In this document: positions 16,781-26,474 of the stretch, piece by piece
How positions within the stretch are numbered: the stretch's first letter is position 1
How the letters are laid out: each line of letters begins with the position of its first letter
From: JAAYTD01 sp964472015
Lineage (GTDB): Bacteria > Bacteroidota > Ignavibacteria > Kapaibacteriales > UBA2268
Assembly (NCBI GenBank): GCA_964472015.1
Contig: CAYYIP010000005.1
Span: forward strand, 62,001 to 126,000
Direction: 5' to 3'
Length of the DNA: 64,000 nt
The notes under the pieces: generated by a model
What the model saw: the letters and a program-made list of their open reading frames with translations, nothing else
What the model was told of the DNA's origin: nothing
The model's database searches: none
Translations under genes and position numbers: made by a program

Positions 16781-19705
16781 ATGGATTATGATGATTACAA
16801 TGATTTTGATGATTTTTCAGATGATTCCGATTATATAGAAGAATCTATAAATGTTAATAAAATCAATTCAACCGCTGATCTTATAAAAAGATATCAAGAA
16901 AAAAATACCAAACAATTAAATGAAATTACAAATAAGATATCTTCTGTTTCAAAAACTCAATATGAAACAGCAAAAATGTTAAGAACAAAAGAAATAGGTT
17001 ATGTTGAAGGTGTAAAAGAAATTAATAACTCTATTGTTGTTATTCTTAGAAAATTAGGTTTTGTTATTGACGATGTATCGAAAACAGCAAAGAATATTTT
17101 AGTTGGAACTGCTAAATCATCAAAAGCTGCCGTTGTTAAGATATCATCAACTATAAATGAAGATATACAATTTAATAAATCTAATTATATGGCTTCAATG
17201 TTAGCACAATCAACACCAGTTTTTGGTTATTTTGTATCAAAATTTATGGATACTAGAATTTTTTCATCTTTTGCTGATAGAATGAGAGAAAATTTTAGAG
17301 ATGCTGCTGATTATGCTTCTGACGAATTTAAAAAGAGAGGTATTTTTGGATTTATTACAGATACTATAAAATTATTGTTAAAATTACCTTTTAAAGTAAT
17401 AGCACTACCATTTAAATTTTTAGCTTTTTTAATAAAATCTCCTTTTAAATTTTTAAAAGGTATTAAAAATGCAATTTTTGGTAATAAAAATATTTTAAAT
17501 GAATTAGATGATATACCTTCTCTTCAAGGAGGTGGTATTGTTAAAAAGAGTGGAATGGTTAATCTTCATGCAGGAGAAGTTGTAACATCAGCAACAACTG
17601 TTTCAAATTATTTTGAAAATTTAATTAATGAAATAAGGAAAATGAGAACAGTTATAACAGCTTTAGGTGATGAATTAATGGTATCATTAAGATCAAAATT
17701 ATTAGGAAGTCCTTTATTTAGAAAAATATTATATGTTTTTTCAGCATTAAGTTTTTTTAGTTTTCCGTTAAGAAATATAACAAATAAAATAAGTAAATCT
17801 ACCGCAGCTTCTGATTTACAAAAAGCTAAGAAAAATCCAATTCAATTTATTGTTACTTCATTAAATCTTCTTTATTCTACGACAAGAGAACAAACAAAAT
17901 ATTTGAAAAATCTTACAGTTTCTTTTATTGGTAAAAAAGAAGCAGAAAATGAAAATATCTCAGAGAAATCAGAAAGTCCTATACGAAATATGTTTTCTGA
18001 AAAATTTAAAAAGACAAAAGAAAATATAAAAGAAAATGTTAATAAATCAGTAGATTTTCTTTTGCATTTAAAAAAAGATAAAAAGTTTAGAGAAGAATTT
18101 ATAGATGAATCTAAGAAATATATGAAAAAGGATTTAAAGACAGATATTAAAAGTAAATATTCACTTGTGAAAGAAAAAATTAAAGAAAAAAAAGAAAAAA
18201 CATACACATCTGTATTGAATAATCTTAATAGATTCTTTAAAAAAGGAATGGGTAAAGATTTAATAAAACAAGATAAAAAGAAATTTTTTGGTAAAGGCAT
18301 TGGTAAGATTCAATTTATGTTATTGTATTTATTGGGTAAATTATATCTATTACCACCTAAAATTTTATTAGCTCCATTTTTTTTAGCTGTAGCATTAAGA
18401 AAACCTTTATTTGGAATATTAAAATTTATTGGTGGATTAAATGTTACAAATTTAGCTAAGACTATAAGTAAACTTACTGTATTTTTATCTAAATTTGGTA
18501 TGAAAACTCTTTTATCAGTGGGTAGAGCAGCTACGGGTTTATTAAGATTCTTTCCTGTTATGGTAAGTGCTATAGCTCTAATTACCACGTTTATTGATTC
18601 GATAAAAGGATTACGTAGAACAAAAGAATGGTTTGGAATAAAAAAAGATGAAAAAGCAACAATGTCCGAAAGAATATCTGCTCTGATTGGTGGAGCATTG
18701 GGTGGTGCAAAAGCGGGAGTCGAAGGAGCTAAATCAGGAGCATTGAAAGGATTAGGTGCTGGTATGGCAATCGGTTCGGTTTTTCCAGTTGTTGGAACTT
18801 TTGTTGGTGGTATAATTGGAGCCATAGCTGGTGGTTTATTAGGAGCTGTTGGTGGTAAAAATATTGCTTTAGGAATAAGTGTAATATGGAATGAAGTTAA
18901 ATTCCAAGTTAAAAGATTAATAGATTTAATAACATTCCCCTTAAGAATGACTTTAATGTTAATGGGTAGAGTTAAAGATTATATTGGAGAAAAAGTAAAA
19001 GCAATTTTTGATTATATTGGTATCGATATTGAAAAAGTATTTGAAGTAATAAAAAATATCGTTCTCAAACCAATAAGATTAGTAATTAGTTTAATAAAGA
19101 AAATAAGTCCCGAATCTATATCTGAAGGTTTACAATCAGCTAGAGAAAGACAAAAAGCTAGAGCTGAAGAATATACTAAACGAGGAAAATATGATGTAAA
19201 AAGATATGAAGCCATGTTAGATGAAGCTTCTGGTAAAACAAAGAAATATCATACCGGTGGATATAATGAACGAGAAAGATATGCTAAATTATTGAAAGGT
19301 GAAGTAATTGTTCCAGATTATGTTGTTAGAAGAGCAGGACAATCTGGAATTACTCCTGAAAACATCAGAAGTGGTTTATTTATAGATATAGCTAAACTTA
19401 ATAGACATAAAATTTCAGATACATCTGAAAGAAATTTAATTGATAGAAAAACTTTAATAGAAAATGATTTACAAAAAGAATTATTATTAAAACATTACAT
19501 TTCAGCTTATGATAAAAATTTACAAAAAGCAAATGAAGAATTATTTAAAAATTCACAACAAAATAATTCAATTATGATAAATAATATTTCTAATAGAATG
19601 TTAAGTTCAATGAATAATATTGATAGAGGACTTAATAATTTATCAAATAAAGGAACATCATTAGATAGACACTTAGATAATTTAATTTTAGGTGATATCG
19701 ACTAA
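16781..19705 (+). CDS. tail tape measure protein
   Basis: The 974-residue protein has an acidic Asp/Tyr-rich start, helical and amphipathic stretches, several long hydrophobic segments (LLLKLPFKVIALPFKFLAFL near 205-224; the Ala/Gly-rich block near 640-690), and two copies of the tape-measure style GG...HAGEVV / GG...LKGEVIVP motif (GGIVKKSGMVNLHAGEVV near 252-269 and HTGGYNERERY...KGEVIVP near 824-846). Length and composition fit a tail-length ruler that also helps DNA ejection. It is followed 16 nt later by another tail gene. Long antisense open frames inside are shadows. Confidence 0.8.
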   Translation: MDYDDYNDFDDFSDDSDYIEESINVNKINSTADLIKRYQEKNTKQLNEITNKISSVSKTQYETAKMLRTKEIGYVEGVKEINNSIVVILRKLGFVIDDVSKTAKNILVGTAKSSKAAVVKISSTINEDIQFNKSNYMASMLAQSTPVFGYFVSKFMDTRIFSSFADRMRENFRDAADYASDEFKKRGIFGFITDTIKLLLKLPFKVIALPFKFLAFLIKSPFKFLKGIKNAIFGNKNILNELDDIPSLQGGGIVKKSGMVNLHAGEVVTSATTVSNYFENLINEIRKMRTVITALGDELMVSLRSKLLGSPLFRKILYVFSALSFFSFPLRNITNKISKSTAASDLQKAKKNPIQFIVTSLNLLYSTTREQTKYLKNLTVSFIGKKEAENENISEKSESPIRNMFSEKFKKTKENIKENVNKSVDFLLHLKKDKKFREEFIDESKKYMKKDLKTDIKSKYSLVKEKIKEKKEKTYTSVLNNLNRFFKKGMGKDLIKQDKKKFFGKGIGKIQFMLLYLLGKLYLLPPKILLAPFFLAVALRKPLFGILKFIGGLNVTNLAKTISKLTVFLSKFGMKTLLSVGRAATGLLRFFPVMVSAIALITTFIDSIKGLRRTKEWFGIKKDEKATMSERISALIGGALGGAKAGVEGAKSGALKGLGAGMAIGSVFPVVGTFVGGIIGAIAGGLLGAVGGKNIALGISVIWNEVKFQVKRLIDLITFPLRMTLMLMGRVKDYIGEKVKAIFDYIGIDIEKVFEVIKNIVLKPIRLVISLIKKISPESISEGLQSARERQKARAEEYTKRGKYDVKRYEAMLDEASGKTKKYHTGGYNERERYAKLLKGEVIVPDYVVRRAGQSGITPENIRSGLFIDIAKLNRHKISDTSERNLIDRKTLIENDLQKELLLKHYISAYDKNLQKANEELFKNSQQNNSIMINNISNRMLSSMNNIDRGLNNLSNKGTSLDRHLDNLILGDID

Positions 19706-19721
19706 GGAGATTAAAAAATAA

Positions 19722-20921
19722 ATGGCAACAACAACTTCAACAATTAAATATATTGCAGAACCAAATATTAAAAAAGGTAATGTACCGGATTTAATAGGTG
19801 CTCCTCCAAGATCTTTAGAAAGTGATAATATTTATATTAATTCATTGCCTATTGCATATATTACACCTTGTTTACCTAAATTTTCTGAAGGAATTAGTTC
19901 ATTTCGTTTAATACCGAAATGGGATGTTTATAATAAAATTCTAGAATCATTAGGTTATACAATTTCATCAAAACCGTTAAAAGTTGTTTTTGTTGCTGAT
20001 TCATTCCCAAGTGAAACATTTAGTAATGAATATGGACAAACATTTTTATCAAGAATTACTGATGTTGTTTCAGATACAGCTAGAGATATTACTCAAATGA
20101 CAGGGCATCGTTTAGCATCAGAATCTGTAAGAAGTATTTTACATGGAATTGAAGAAACCGGTAGTTTGGGTAAAGGTATAAGCAGTGTCGGTTTAAAAGC
20201 AATGGATGAAATTTCAGAATTTAGTGAAAATATTAGTAAAAATGAAAATTTAAGTTGGGGAAAAGGTTTTGTAAAACTTTCAGATAAATTATTAGCTGGT
20301 CAAAAAATAGATTTCCCTTCTGTTTGGAAAAATAGTTCATATGGAGTAAATTATTCATTACAAGTGAGATTATATAATCCATCACCGGGTAATCAAGAAA
20401 TGACTGAAAAATTTATTATTGCTCCATTAGCTGCATTATTAACATTGGCTTGTCCTATTATTCAAGGAGATGGAGAAACTTATTCTTATCCTTTTTTTAT
20501 AAAAGTTAGAACAAATGGTTTATTTAGTTTAGAAGCTGGAGCAATATCTTCAATAACTGTAACTAAAGGAGGTGATCAAGGACTTATTGCTTGGAATAAA
20601 AGAGTTGGAATGATTGATGTTAGAATTGAACTTCAACAATTATTCTCAACAATGGTAATAGGAAAAAGTGGTGCGGATAGACCTGTTTTGGGTGAATATC
20701 TTGAAACATTAAAATCTGGATCCAATATTGAACCAATTTATTCATCATCAACTGAAAAAAGAATTCCTGAAAAAACATCTGATTATAAATATAATCCTTC
20801 TTCGATTAAAGGTATACCCGAAGTTGATTTATATGCAGATTCTTCACCAAGAGTACCTCAATCTATTAGAGAAATTAATTTAGCTCTTCAACAAAATAAA
20901 CCTAACATAGAAGAAACGTAA
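19722..20921 (+). CDS. putative tail/baseplate protein (tube-cap-like)
   Basis: The 399-residue product starts at ATG with an AAGGAG site 14 nt upstream. The central-to-late part (FPSVWKNSSYGVNYSLQVRL, then PLAALLTLACPI, then TNGLFSLEAGAISSITV) resembles the beta-sandwich of baseplate proteins that cap or start the tail tube in T4-like tails (gp48/gp54 type), where similar WxxSxYxxxYxxxVRL and PLxxLLxLxxP patterns occur. Its place after the tape measure supports a tail role. It is not certain which baseplate component it is. Confidence 0.55.
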   Translation: MATTTSTIKYIAEPNIKKGNVPDLIGAPPRSLESDNIYINSLPIAYITPCLPKFSEGISSFRLIPKWDVYNKILESLGYTISSKPLKVVFVADSFPSETFSNEYGQTFLSRITDVVSDTARDITQMTGHRLASESVRSILHGIEETGSLGKGISSVGLKAMDEISEFSENISKNENLSWGKGFVKLSDKLLAGQKIDFPSVWKNSSYGVNYSLQVRLYNPSPGNQEMTEKFIIAPLAALLTLACPIIQGDGETYSYPFFIKVRTNGLFSLEAGAISSITVTKGGDQGLIAWNKRVGMIDVRIELQQLFSTMVIGKSGADRPVLGEYLETLKSGSNIEPIYSSSTEKRIPEKTSDYKYNPSSIKGIPEVDLYADSSPRVPQSIREINLALQQNKPNIEET

Positions 20922-21015
20922 ATTCCCCTTTTTTAATTTAAACAAAAAATTGATTAATTAGTCAATTAAATCAAGTCAATTTCTATTTAATCTATTATTT
21001 TTGAAAGAAAAAAGT

Positions 21016-21036
21016 CTATATATATTAATTAATGAA
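21016..21036 (+). promoter_or_regulatory. class A phage promoter-like motif
   Basis: The stretch CTATATATATTAATTAATGA begins 50 nt before the chosen ATG at 21066, nearly the same spacing as the copy at 2703. The preceding 20922-21015 is AT-rich and holds no gene I can support. Confidence 0.6.
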
Positions 21037-21065
21037 TAAAAAATTAAATGAAAGGGGAGCATTTT

Positions 21066-21797
21066 ATGTTAAAAATTGTTAATGATTCAAATTGTTTTAT
21101 TTTCGTATATCACGACAACATGTTTAAATTACCAAAGAAGTTTTTTACTGATAAGTTGGAAAAAACTTATCGAATTGTACCTTCGACACTTCCGAGCGTA
21201 ACAGTATTTGTTCGGAGAAATGAACCTTTTTTCATTGCTCGTTATGAAGGGCCATTTGATGAAGACATAATTAATAATGTCAAAGAAAAATTCACACCAA
21301 TTATGTCTTATTTTGAATCACAGGTTGGAAAAACAGCAAAAGATATGATATATCCTGATATTGAAGATCTTCAAATACCAATGTTGGATTTGAAAAATAT
21401 CTTGAGTATTTCATATCAAATACCTAAAGTAAGAATTACGAAAAGTTCAACTGTTTATTCAAAAGGGAAACAATTATTTTATAAATTAGATTCTCTGATT
21501 TTAACAAATGAATTAAGACCTATTCATTTTATTATTATCAATAACAAATTGACTAAAAAATGCTTCAAACCTTTATTAGTTTCATCTATTTCTTTCGATA
21601 ATGATATAAAGATCAAATCAAAAAATTCCATAAAAGTTCATTGTGATTTTAATGAAAATGGACGACGTTTATTGTTATTAGAACATACTGGGATTTTAAA
21701 TGTCACACAAGATTCAGTTAAAAATGAAATTGAGTGTGATGGGATCTTTATTGCTTCATTCTGGCCTAAAAAGAATGAGGTTATTGAAGAAATTTAA
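21066..21797 (+). CDS. unknown 243-residue protein
   Basis: ATG 21066 is preferred because AAAGGGGAG (21051-21059) is well placed; an upstream ATG at 21048 overlaps that site. The product is a mixed alpha/beta protein with RRNEPFFIARYEGPFDEDI (50-70) and a C-terminal beta-rich part. Base composition is a little less AT-rich than in its neighbours. It is a single-gene unit between a class A motif and a terminator hairpin. No family is recognised. Confidence 0.65.
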   Translation: MLKIVNDSNCFIFVYHDNMFKLPKKFFTDKLEKTYRIVPSTLPSVTVFVRRNEPFFIARYEGPFDEDIINNVKEKFTPIMSYFESQVGKTAKDMIYPDIEDLQIPMLDLKNILSISYQIPKVRITKSSTVYSKGKQLFYKLDSLILTNELRPIHFIIINNKLTKKCFKPLLVSSISFDNDIKIKSKNSIKVHCDFNENGRRLLLLEHTGILNVTQDSVKNEIECDGIFIASFWPKKNEVIEEI

Positions 21798-21798
21798 A

Positions 21799-21852
21799 TT
21801 GTTAAGAAAAGAAGTCATTATATTATTTATAATATAATGACTTCTTATAAAC
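21799..21852 (+). terminator. rho-independent terminator
   Basis: A 17-bp perfect stem (21809-21825 with 21830-21846) is extended by TTGTT/AACAA flanks and followed by a T-run at 21855. The loop is TTTA. Confidence 0.75.
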
Positions 21853-21915
21853 AATTTTTTAGAAAAGTAATTGATTTAATTTTTAAAAAGTAAACCTTTA
21901 AGGAGGTATTAAATT

Positions 21916-22068
21916 TTGAAAAATATAATTTCTATCTTCAAATCTAAAAATAAAATAGAACTATCTGAAGTCAAATTAGATATTGAAGATTATAAAAAAT
22001 TAATGCAACTTGAAGGTAATGTTTTTAAAATAATTTACATTGAAGGTAAATTAGAAATAATTAATTAA
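21916..22068 (+). CDS. small 50-residue protein
   Basis: A TTG start lies 10 nt after the perfect AAGGAGG site at 21899-21905. The 50-codon frame (MKNIISIFKSKNKIEL..., ending KLEIIN) ends 8 nt before tRNA-Leu. Its strong ribosome site supports translation. No function is recognised. Confidence 0.5.
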   Translation: MKNIISIFKSKNKIELSEVKLDIEDYKKLMQLEGNVFKIIYIEGKLEIIN

Positions 22069-22076
22069 AGTAATAT

Positions 22077-22161
22077 GGGAGTATGGTGGAATCGGCAGAC
22101 ACGCGAGACTTAAAATCTCGTGAGGATTAACCTCATGAGGGTTCAATTCCCTCTACTCCCA
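22077..22161 (+). tRNA. tRNA-Leu (UAA)
   Basis: A class II tRNA with acceptor GGGAGTA/TACTCCC, D-arm, anticodon loop CTTAAAA giving TAA, a long variable arm (TGAGGATTAACCTCA) and T-arm GAGGGTTCAATTCCCTC. CCA is not encoded. TTA is the dominant Leu codon in these genes. Confidence 0.92.
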
Positions 22162-22196
22162 TAATTTGAAAAAACAAAAAGTGAAGGGAGAATTAT

Positions 22197-24728
22197 ATGT
22201 CTGGATATATGTCCAATTATTTATTAATTGGAAGAAATAAAAAATATTTTATAAATCTAAAACAGGAATTTGATTATTCATTAAGTCATGAAAATAAATT
22301 AGAACCAAATAAACTTCCATATTTTACAATAACAAATGAAATAGATGATGTTGACACAGATCAAATGATTATTTTGCCGAATAATTGTAGATTTTTTTAT
22401 AGACATAATTATTTAAATTGTCTTTCAATTGTTATTGAAGAAGAACCGAAATTTAGAACAATAAAATTTAAAAGAAGAATTAATTCAGAATATCGAAAAT
22501 TAAAAGATAATAAAATTTTTAAAGATTATGAAAATCTTATTTCTAATGATAGTAATGTAATTTTTAAAGGAAATTTAAGATTGTTTTTCCCATATTCAAT
22601 TTTTTATTTTTTATTTGAGTTTAATAAATATGATAGTTGTTATCTTCAACATATAGATTTTTATTATGGAGTTAGAAAATCTCCATTAAAATCAATAGAT
22701 GATATTATATATTATTCTCCATTGATGAATATCTCAAATAGTTTAAATGTTTGTACAGGACATTCTCTTGATTTTGAAGTCAAAAGTATAAATGAAAGTA
22801 TAATTAAAAAAATTATTACTTTATTTTGGCAAACAGAATTTAATAATGATTTAGAAGAAATGTATATAGATATGATGAGAAAACAAGAATCAAAATTAGA
22901 TATTTTTTCTTGGGATTATTATTCTAAAAAAGATCCTATGTTTATATTAAATGAAAACTTCAAACCTTATAAATCTTTAAAAGAGATAATTACACAAACA
23001 ACATCAAGTAAAAAACATAGATTACATGAAAATATATATTATAATAATTTAGGTAATTTTTTATCTACTTATATACCAGGTGAGGTTATAATAAAAGATA
23101 AATTAAAAGAAAAATATGTTGTAAAAAGAAAAAATGAAGAAATCGAAGTAAATAATAAAAGATATATTATTAAAGAACAAGTTAATGATTATGAATTAAC
23201 TGTTATAGATGAAGAAGGTAATGATAAAATTGTAGATTATAATTTTGTTAAGAATATTGAAAAAATTGATAATATAATTATAAAAAATAATGATAATGAA
23301 GATATAAAAATATGTGCAAATTATTTTATGATTAATAAAACGATTAAAAATGTAATAAAACAAATTCATGAAGTAAAAGTTAGTAGAACAGATAATCTAA
23401 TATTATTAGATACTACAGATAATTTATCATATATTATAACAAATGATTTTTTGGAAAATTGGGACATAACTGAAAATTTTAAAACAAGGAATGGTATAGA
23501 ATTAAAAGCTGGAAAAGAAATTTATTTTACTGAGAATTTACACAATGTATTTTTACATTATGAAAATCCATGTGTAATTGATAAAATAGAAATTAGACAT
23601 AATGATATTTATTTATTTATAAATAGTCCTAAAAATCAGAATTGGAGTACATGTGTAAAATTATCTGATGAAAATATAAAGTATAGTATTAATGAAAAAT
23701 TAAAAATTGATAAAAATTTATTTAAAGATAATTTTGTTTTATATGGAAATTTGGTATATGGTGATTTAAATCATAAAATGTATTATAATAATTCAGAAAC
23801 AAATATTCATTTTTTAATGACTGAAAATAAATATAAAAATAAAGCAGAAAAAATACAAAAAGTTAAAAAGATATTTTTTAATGAAGATTGTACTAAATTC
23901 AAGATACCGTCATTTATTGGAAATGATTATGAATTATCAGTTAATGATGATGTTTTATTTAATATTAACAATAAAACTTCAAAAAAATTAAAAGTTAAAA
24001 GTTTTAAAATTGATGTTATTACTAATTCTCTAACAATATATGTTAATTTAGAAGAAAAAAATGATGATGGTACTATTAAAAATATAGATATTATTTTACT
24101 TGATCAAATATTTCTTGAGAAATATCTAGCATCTATTGAAATTAATTTAAGAAAAGTTACATATGATCATGAAAAATATCCAGAAGGAACAAGAATTAAA
24201 ATAAAATCAAATAAAAGAAGTCTAAAGTTACCTTTTTCAAAATATAATTGTTATGAAATTTTCTGTGTAATTACAGATTCAATATTACCTATGGCGCTTT
24301 TAACAAACGATCAAACTGTATATCTTATGGATATTCCCGAATATTTTGATGTTTTATATCCAAATGATAAAGGATATGATAAAAAAGTTATTACTAAACC
24401 GAATTTAAATATTCAATGGAATGATTTTGTTACATCATTGTTGTCTAATCCTATTAAAATAATAGCTGTTTACATAAATATATATTCACATTATAATTGT
24501 TCACTTTTAACTTTAGATGGTATTAGTTTTTCAACAGAACCATATAATATTATAAAAAAATATTATGTACTCTATGGTATTCAATTTCCTAGATTTATAA
24601 CTGATGATTTAATTGAAGTTCCAAATCATTCTTCAGATTTTAGAAATATATTAGTTCCAATGAAGCAAAGATATAAAGAAACAAAATTTTATCATGAAAG
24701 GAGAATTATTGAATGTTTAAAGTCATAG
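22197..24728 (+). CDS. E2-like ubiquitin-conjugation protein (PRTRC-B/Prok-E2 family D-like) with long extension
   Basis: The 843-residue product starts at ATG after GAAGGGAG. Residues about 60-230 follow the pattern of PRTRC system protein B, assigned to prokaryotic E2-like family D: RFFYRHNYL, then IYYSPLMNISNSLNVCTGHS (171-190), then ITLFWQTEFNND (207-218). C186 in NVCTGH is the candidate conjugating cysteine. Residues about 270-843 are a long beta-rich, Lys/Asn/Asp-rich extension of unknown function that is absent from ordinary PRTRC-B proteins (about 230-270 residues). It overlaps the JAB gene by 16 nt, and E1-like and ubiquitin-like genes follow. I infer it transfers the ubiquitin-like protein; the assignment rests on motif memory plus context. 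Confidence 0.62.
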   Translation: MSGYMSNYLLIGRNKKYFINLKQEFDYSLSHENKLEPNKLPYFTITNEIDDVDTDQMIILPNNCRFFYRHNYLNCLSIVIEEEPKFRTIKFKRRINSEYRKLKDNKIFKDYENLISNDSNVIFKGNLRLFFPYSIFYFLFEFNKYDSCYLQHIDFYYGVRKSPLKSIDDIIYYSPLMNISNSLNVCTGHSLDFEVKSINESIIKKIITLFWQTEFNNDLEEMYIDMMRKQESKLDIFSWDYYSKKDPMFILNENFKPYKSLKEIITQTTSSKKHRLHENIYYNNLGNFLSTYIPGEVIIKDKLKEKYVVKRKNEEIEVNNKRYIIKEQVNDYELTVIDEEGNDKIVDYNFVKNIEKIDNIIIKNNDNEDIKICANYFMINKTIKNVIKQIHEVKVSRTDNLILLDTTDNLSYIITNDFLENWDITENFKTRNGIELKAGKEIYFTENLHNVFLHYENPCVIDKIEIRHNDIYLFINSPKNQNWSTCVKLSDENIKYSINEKLKIDKNLFKDNFVLYGNLVYGDLNHKMYYNNSETNIHFLMTENKYKNKAEKIQKVKKIFFNEDCTKFKIPSFIGNDYELSVNDDVLFNINNKTSKKLKVKSFKIDVITNSLTIYVNLEEKNDDGTIKNIDIILLDQIFLEKYLASIEINLRKVTYDHEKYPEGTRIKIKSNKRSLKLPFSKYNCYEIFCVITDSILPMALLTNDQTVYLMDIPEYFDVLYPNDKGYDKKVITKPNLNIQWNDFVTSLLSNPIKIIAVYINIYSHYNCSLLTLDGISFSTEPYNIIKKYYVLYGIQFPRFITDDLIEVPNHSSDFRNILVPMKQRYKETKFYHERRIIECLKS

Positions 24729-25777
24729 CTTTATATGACAAAAAACAAACTTTACCAGATGATGATATTTATTATATTATAACAAAAAAAGGGATAATGT
24801 TGAGAAAAAAAGTAGGTTTAATTGATGCTTTAATCCCTGTTAAAAATATTTCATTTTTACAAAATAAAAATTCATATATAAATATAAATTTACCAAAGAT
24901 TAGTTATTCATTATTTTCAAAAATTGTTTCATTCTTCAAAGCTGTATTTGAAAAATATCAAACAGAATCAATTGTTATGTTATATATGGATCGTGAAACA
25001 AAAAAGTATTATATCCATGTCCCTGAGCAAAAGGTTTCAAAAACAAGTGTAAATTATGATAGAAATGTTTCATTTCCAGATAAATTATTAGTTGGTACAA
25101 TTCATAGTCATTGTGATTTTGGAGCATTTCATTCAGGTATAGATGTTGATGATGAAAAAACAATGGATGGAGTTCATATTACAGTTGGTAAATTAAATAA
25201 CACATATTATAACGAAGTTGTTTGTTCTGTCGTTTGTAATGGACATAGAATTAAAAAAGATCCTTCAGAATATATCAATATAAAATGTAAACAAAATAAA
25301 TTATTCTTTATAATACCAAAAGATTTTCCTATTTATTGGATGGATATGATTAATTATGACTCACCTGTAGCTAATTTTTATAATATTTCAGATTCAGAAA
25401 AATATTATAATTTTTATGGAAATTTTAATCCATATTTTAATTATGAAGATTATGAAGATATTTATGAAAATAATAAAATTATAAAAATAGATAAAGAAAA
25501 TGATATTAAAACAAAAAATGATGACTCTATAATAATTGATTCAATTCGAGAAAAATATATTTCAAAAATTTCAGATGAAAAATTTAATAATGGATCATTT
25601 ATGGAAATTTATAATTTAATTGAGGATGTTGAAAAAACATATTTAAAAGATCATATATGTAAAGATTGTAGATTAAAAGATATTTGTATTACAAAATGTC
25701 CATATTTTCGATCTTTAGCTTTAAGAAATCACATTAAAAATAAATACGGAAAGGGGGATGTGATTGAGAGATTATAA
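24713..25777 (+). CDS. JAB/JAMM metalloprotease (PRTRC-A-like), deubiquitinase-type
   Basis: The 354-residue protein holds a complete JAMM zinc motif HxHx7SxxD: H131, H133, S141 and D144 in TIHSHCDFGAFHSGID, with E85 as a candidate catalytic Glu. The context GxIHSHxxFGAFHSxxD and the following DGVHITVGKL are typical of PRTRC system protein A. A C-terminal cysteine cluster (C316, C319, C325, C329) probably binds a metal or Fe-S cluster. The enzyme should process the ubiquitin-like tail or remove it from targets. ATG 24713 lies inside the E2-like gene after AAAGGAG. The end overlaps the E1-like gene by 14 nt. Confidence 0.85.
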   Translation: MFKVIALYDKKQTLPDDDIYYIITKKGIMLRKKVGLIDALIPVKNISFLQNKNSYININLPKISYSLFSKIVSFFKAVFEKYQTESIVMLYMDRETKKYYIHVPEQKVSKTSVNYDRNVSFPDKLLVGTIHSHCDFGAFHSGIDVDDEKTMDGVHITVGKLNNTYYNEVVCSVVCNGHRIKKDPSEYINIKCKQNKLFFIIPKDFPIYWMDMINYDSPVANFYNISDSEKYYNFYGNFNPYFNYEDYEDIYENNKIIKIDKENDIKTKNDDSIIIDSIREKYISKISDEKFNNGSFMEIYNLIEDVEKTYLKDHICKDCRLKDICITKCPYFRSLALRNHIKNKYGKGDVIERL

Positions 25778-26453
25778 TATTGCAATAATTGGATTAGGTG
25801 GTATTGGGATAAATTTGACTAATATTTTATGTAGATTTTTAAATTTTACACAACTTTCTAAAAGTTCTATTTTATTAATTGATGGAGATGAATATGAATT
25901 TCATAATTTAGATCGTCAAGAATTTGAATCATTTGGTAATAAAGCAGAAGAAAAATTTAAAGAATTATCTAAAAAATTCAACTCAATAAATTTTAATTTC
26001 TGTAATGCATATATTAATAGATCGAATATTAATTCTATTTTAGAAGATAAAAATATTATTTTTATGTGTGTGGATAATCATAAAACTCGTAAAATAGTTT
26101 CTGATTATTGTAAAAAATTAGATAATATATTATTAATTTCCGGTGGTAATGAATATATTGACGGAAACATTCAAATATTTTTTAGAAAAGATGGTAAAAA
26201 TATTACTCCATCTCTTACAGATTATCATCCAGAAATTGAAAATCCTGAAGATAAAAGTCCAAATGAAATGTCTTGTGAAGAATTATCTATTCATGAACCA
26301 CAATTATTATTTACAAATTCAACAGTTGCAAATTTAATGATGTGGCCGTTTTATTATCATAATAAAAATAAAACTATAGAAATTAGTGAAATTTATTTTG
26401 ATATTGTAAAGATGAAATTACATTCAAAAATTCGTCACCCTAAAGAAAATTAA
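25764..26453 (+). CDS. E1-like adenylating enzyme (ThiF family, PRTRC ThiF-like)
   Basis: The 229-residue protein has the ThiF/E1 Rossmann nucleotide loop GLGGIG (10-15), the acidic ribose site and metal loop LIDGDEYEFHNLDRQ (38-52), and the MCVDN segment (101-105) where E1 enzymes contact the substrate. C171 in EMSCEEL is a possible thioester or catalytic cysteine. There is no CxxC zinc pair. It should adenylate the C-terminal glycine of the ubiquitin-like protein encoded 21 nt downstream. The TTG start follows AAGGGGG and overlaps the JAB gene. The family call is strong; the partner is inferred from adjacency. Confidence 0.88.
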   Translation: MRDYNIAIIGLGGIGINLTNILCRFLNFTQLSKSSILLIDGDEYEFHNLDRQEFESFGNKAEEKFKELSKKFNSINFNFCNAYINRSNINSILEDKNIIFMCVDNHKTRKIVSDYCKKLDNILLISGGNEYIDGNIQIFFRKDGKNITPSLTDYHPEIENPEDKSPNEMSCEELSIHEPQLLFTNSTVANLMMWPFYYHNKNKTIEISEIYFDIVKMKLHSKIRHPKEN

Positions 26454-26474
26454 AAAAATAACAAAGGAGAAAAC

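Noticed and set aside
18310..18825. Long antisense open frame (171 codons) inside the tape measure gene
   Set aside because: It mirrors an Ala/Gly-rich region of the true gene, has no ribosome site, and its product is Pro/Ala-rich as expected of an antisense shadow.
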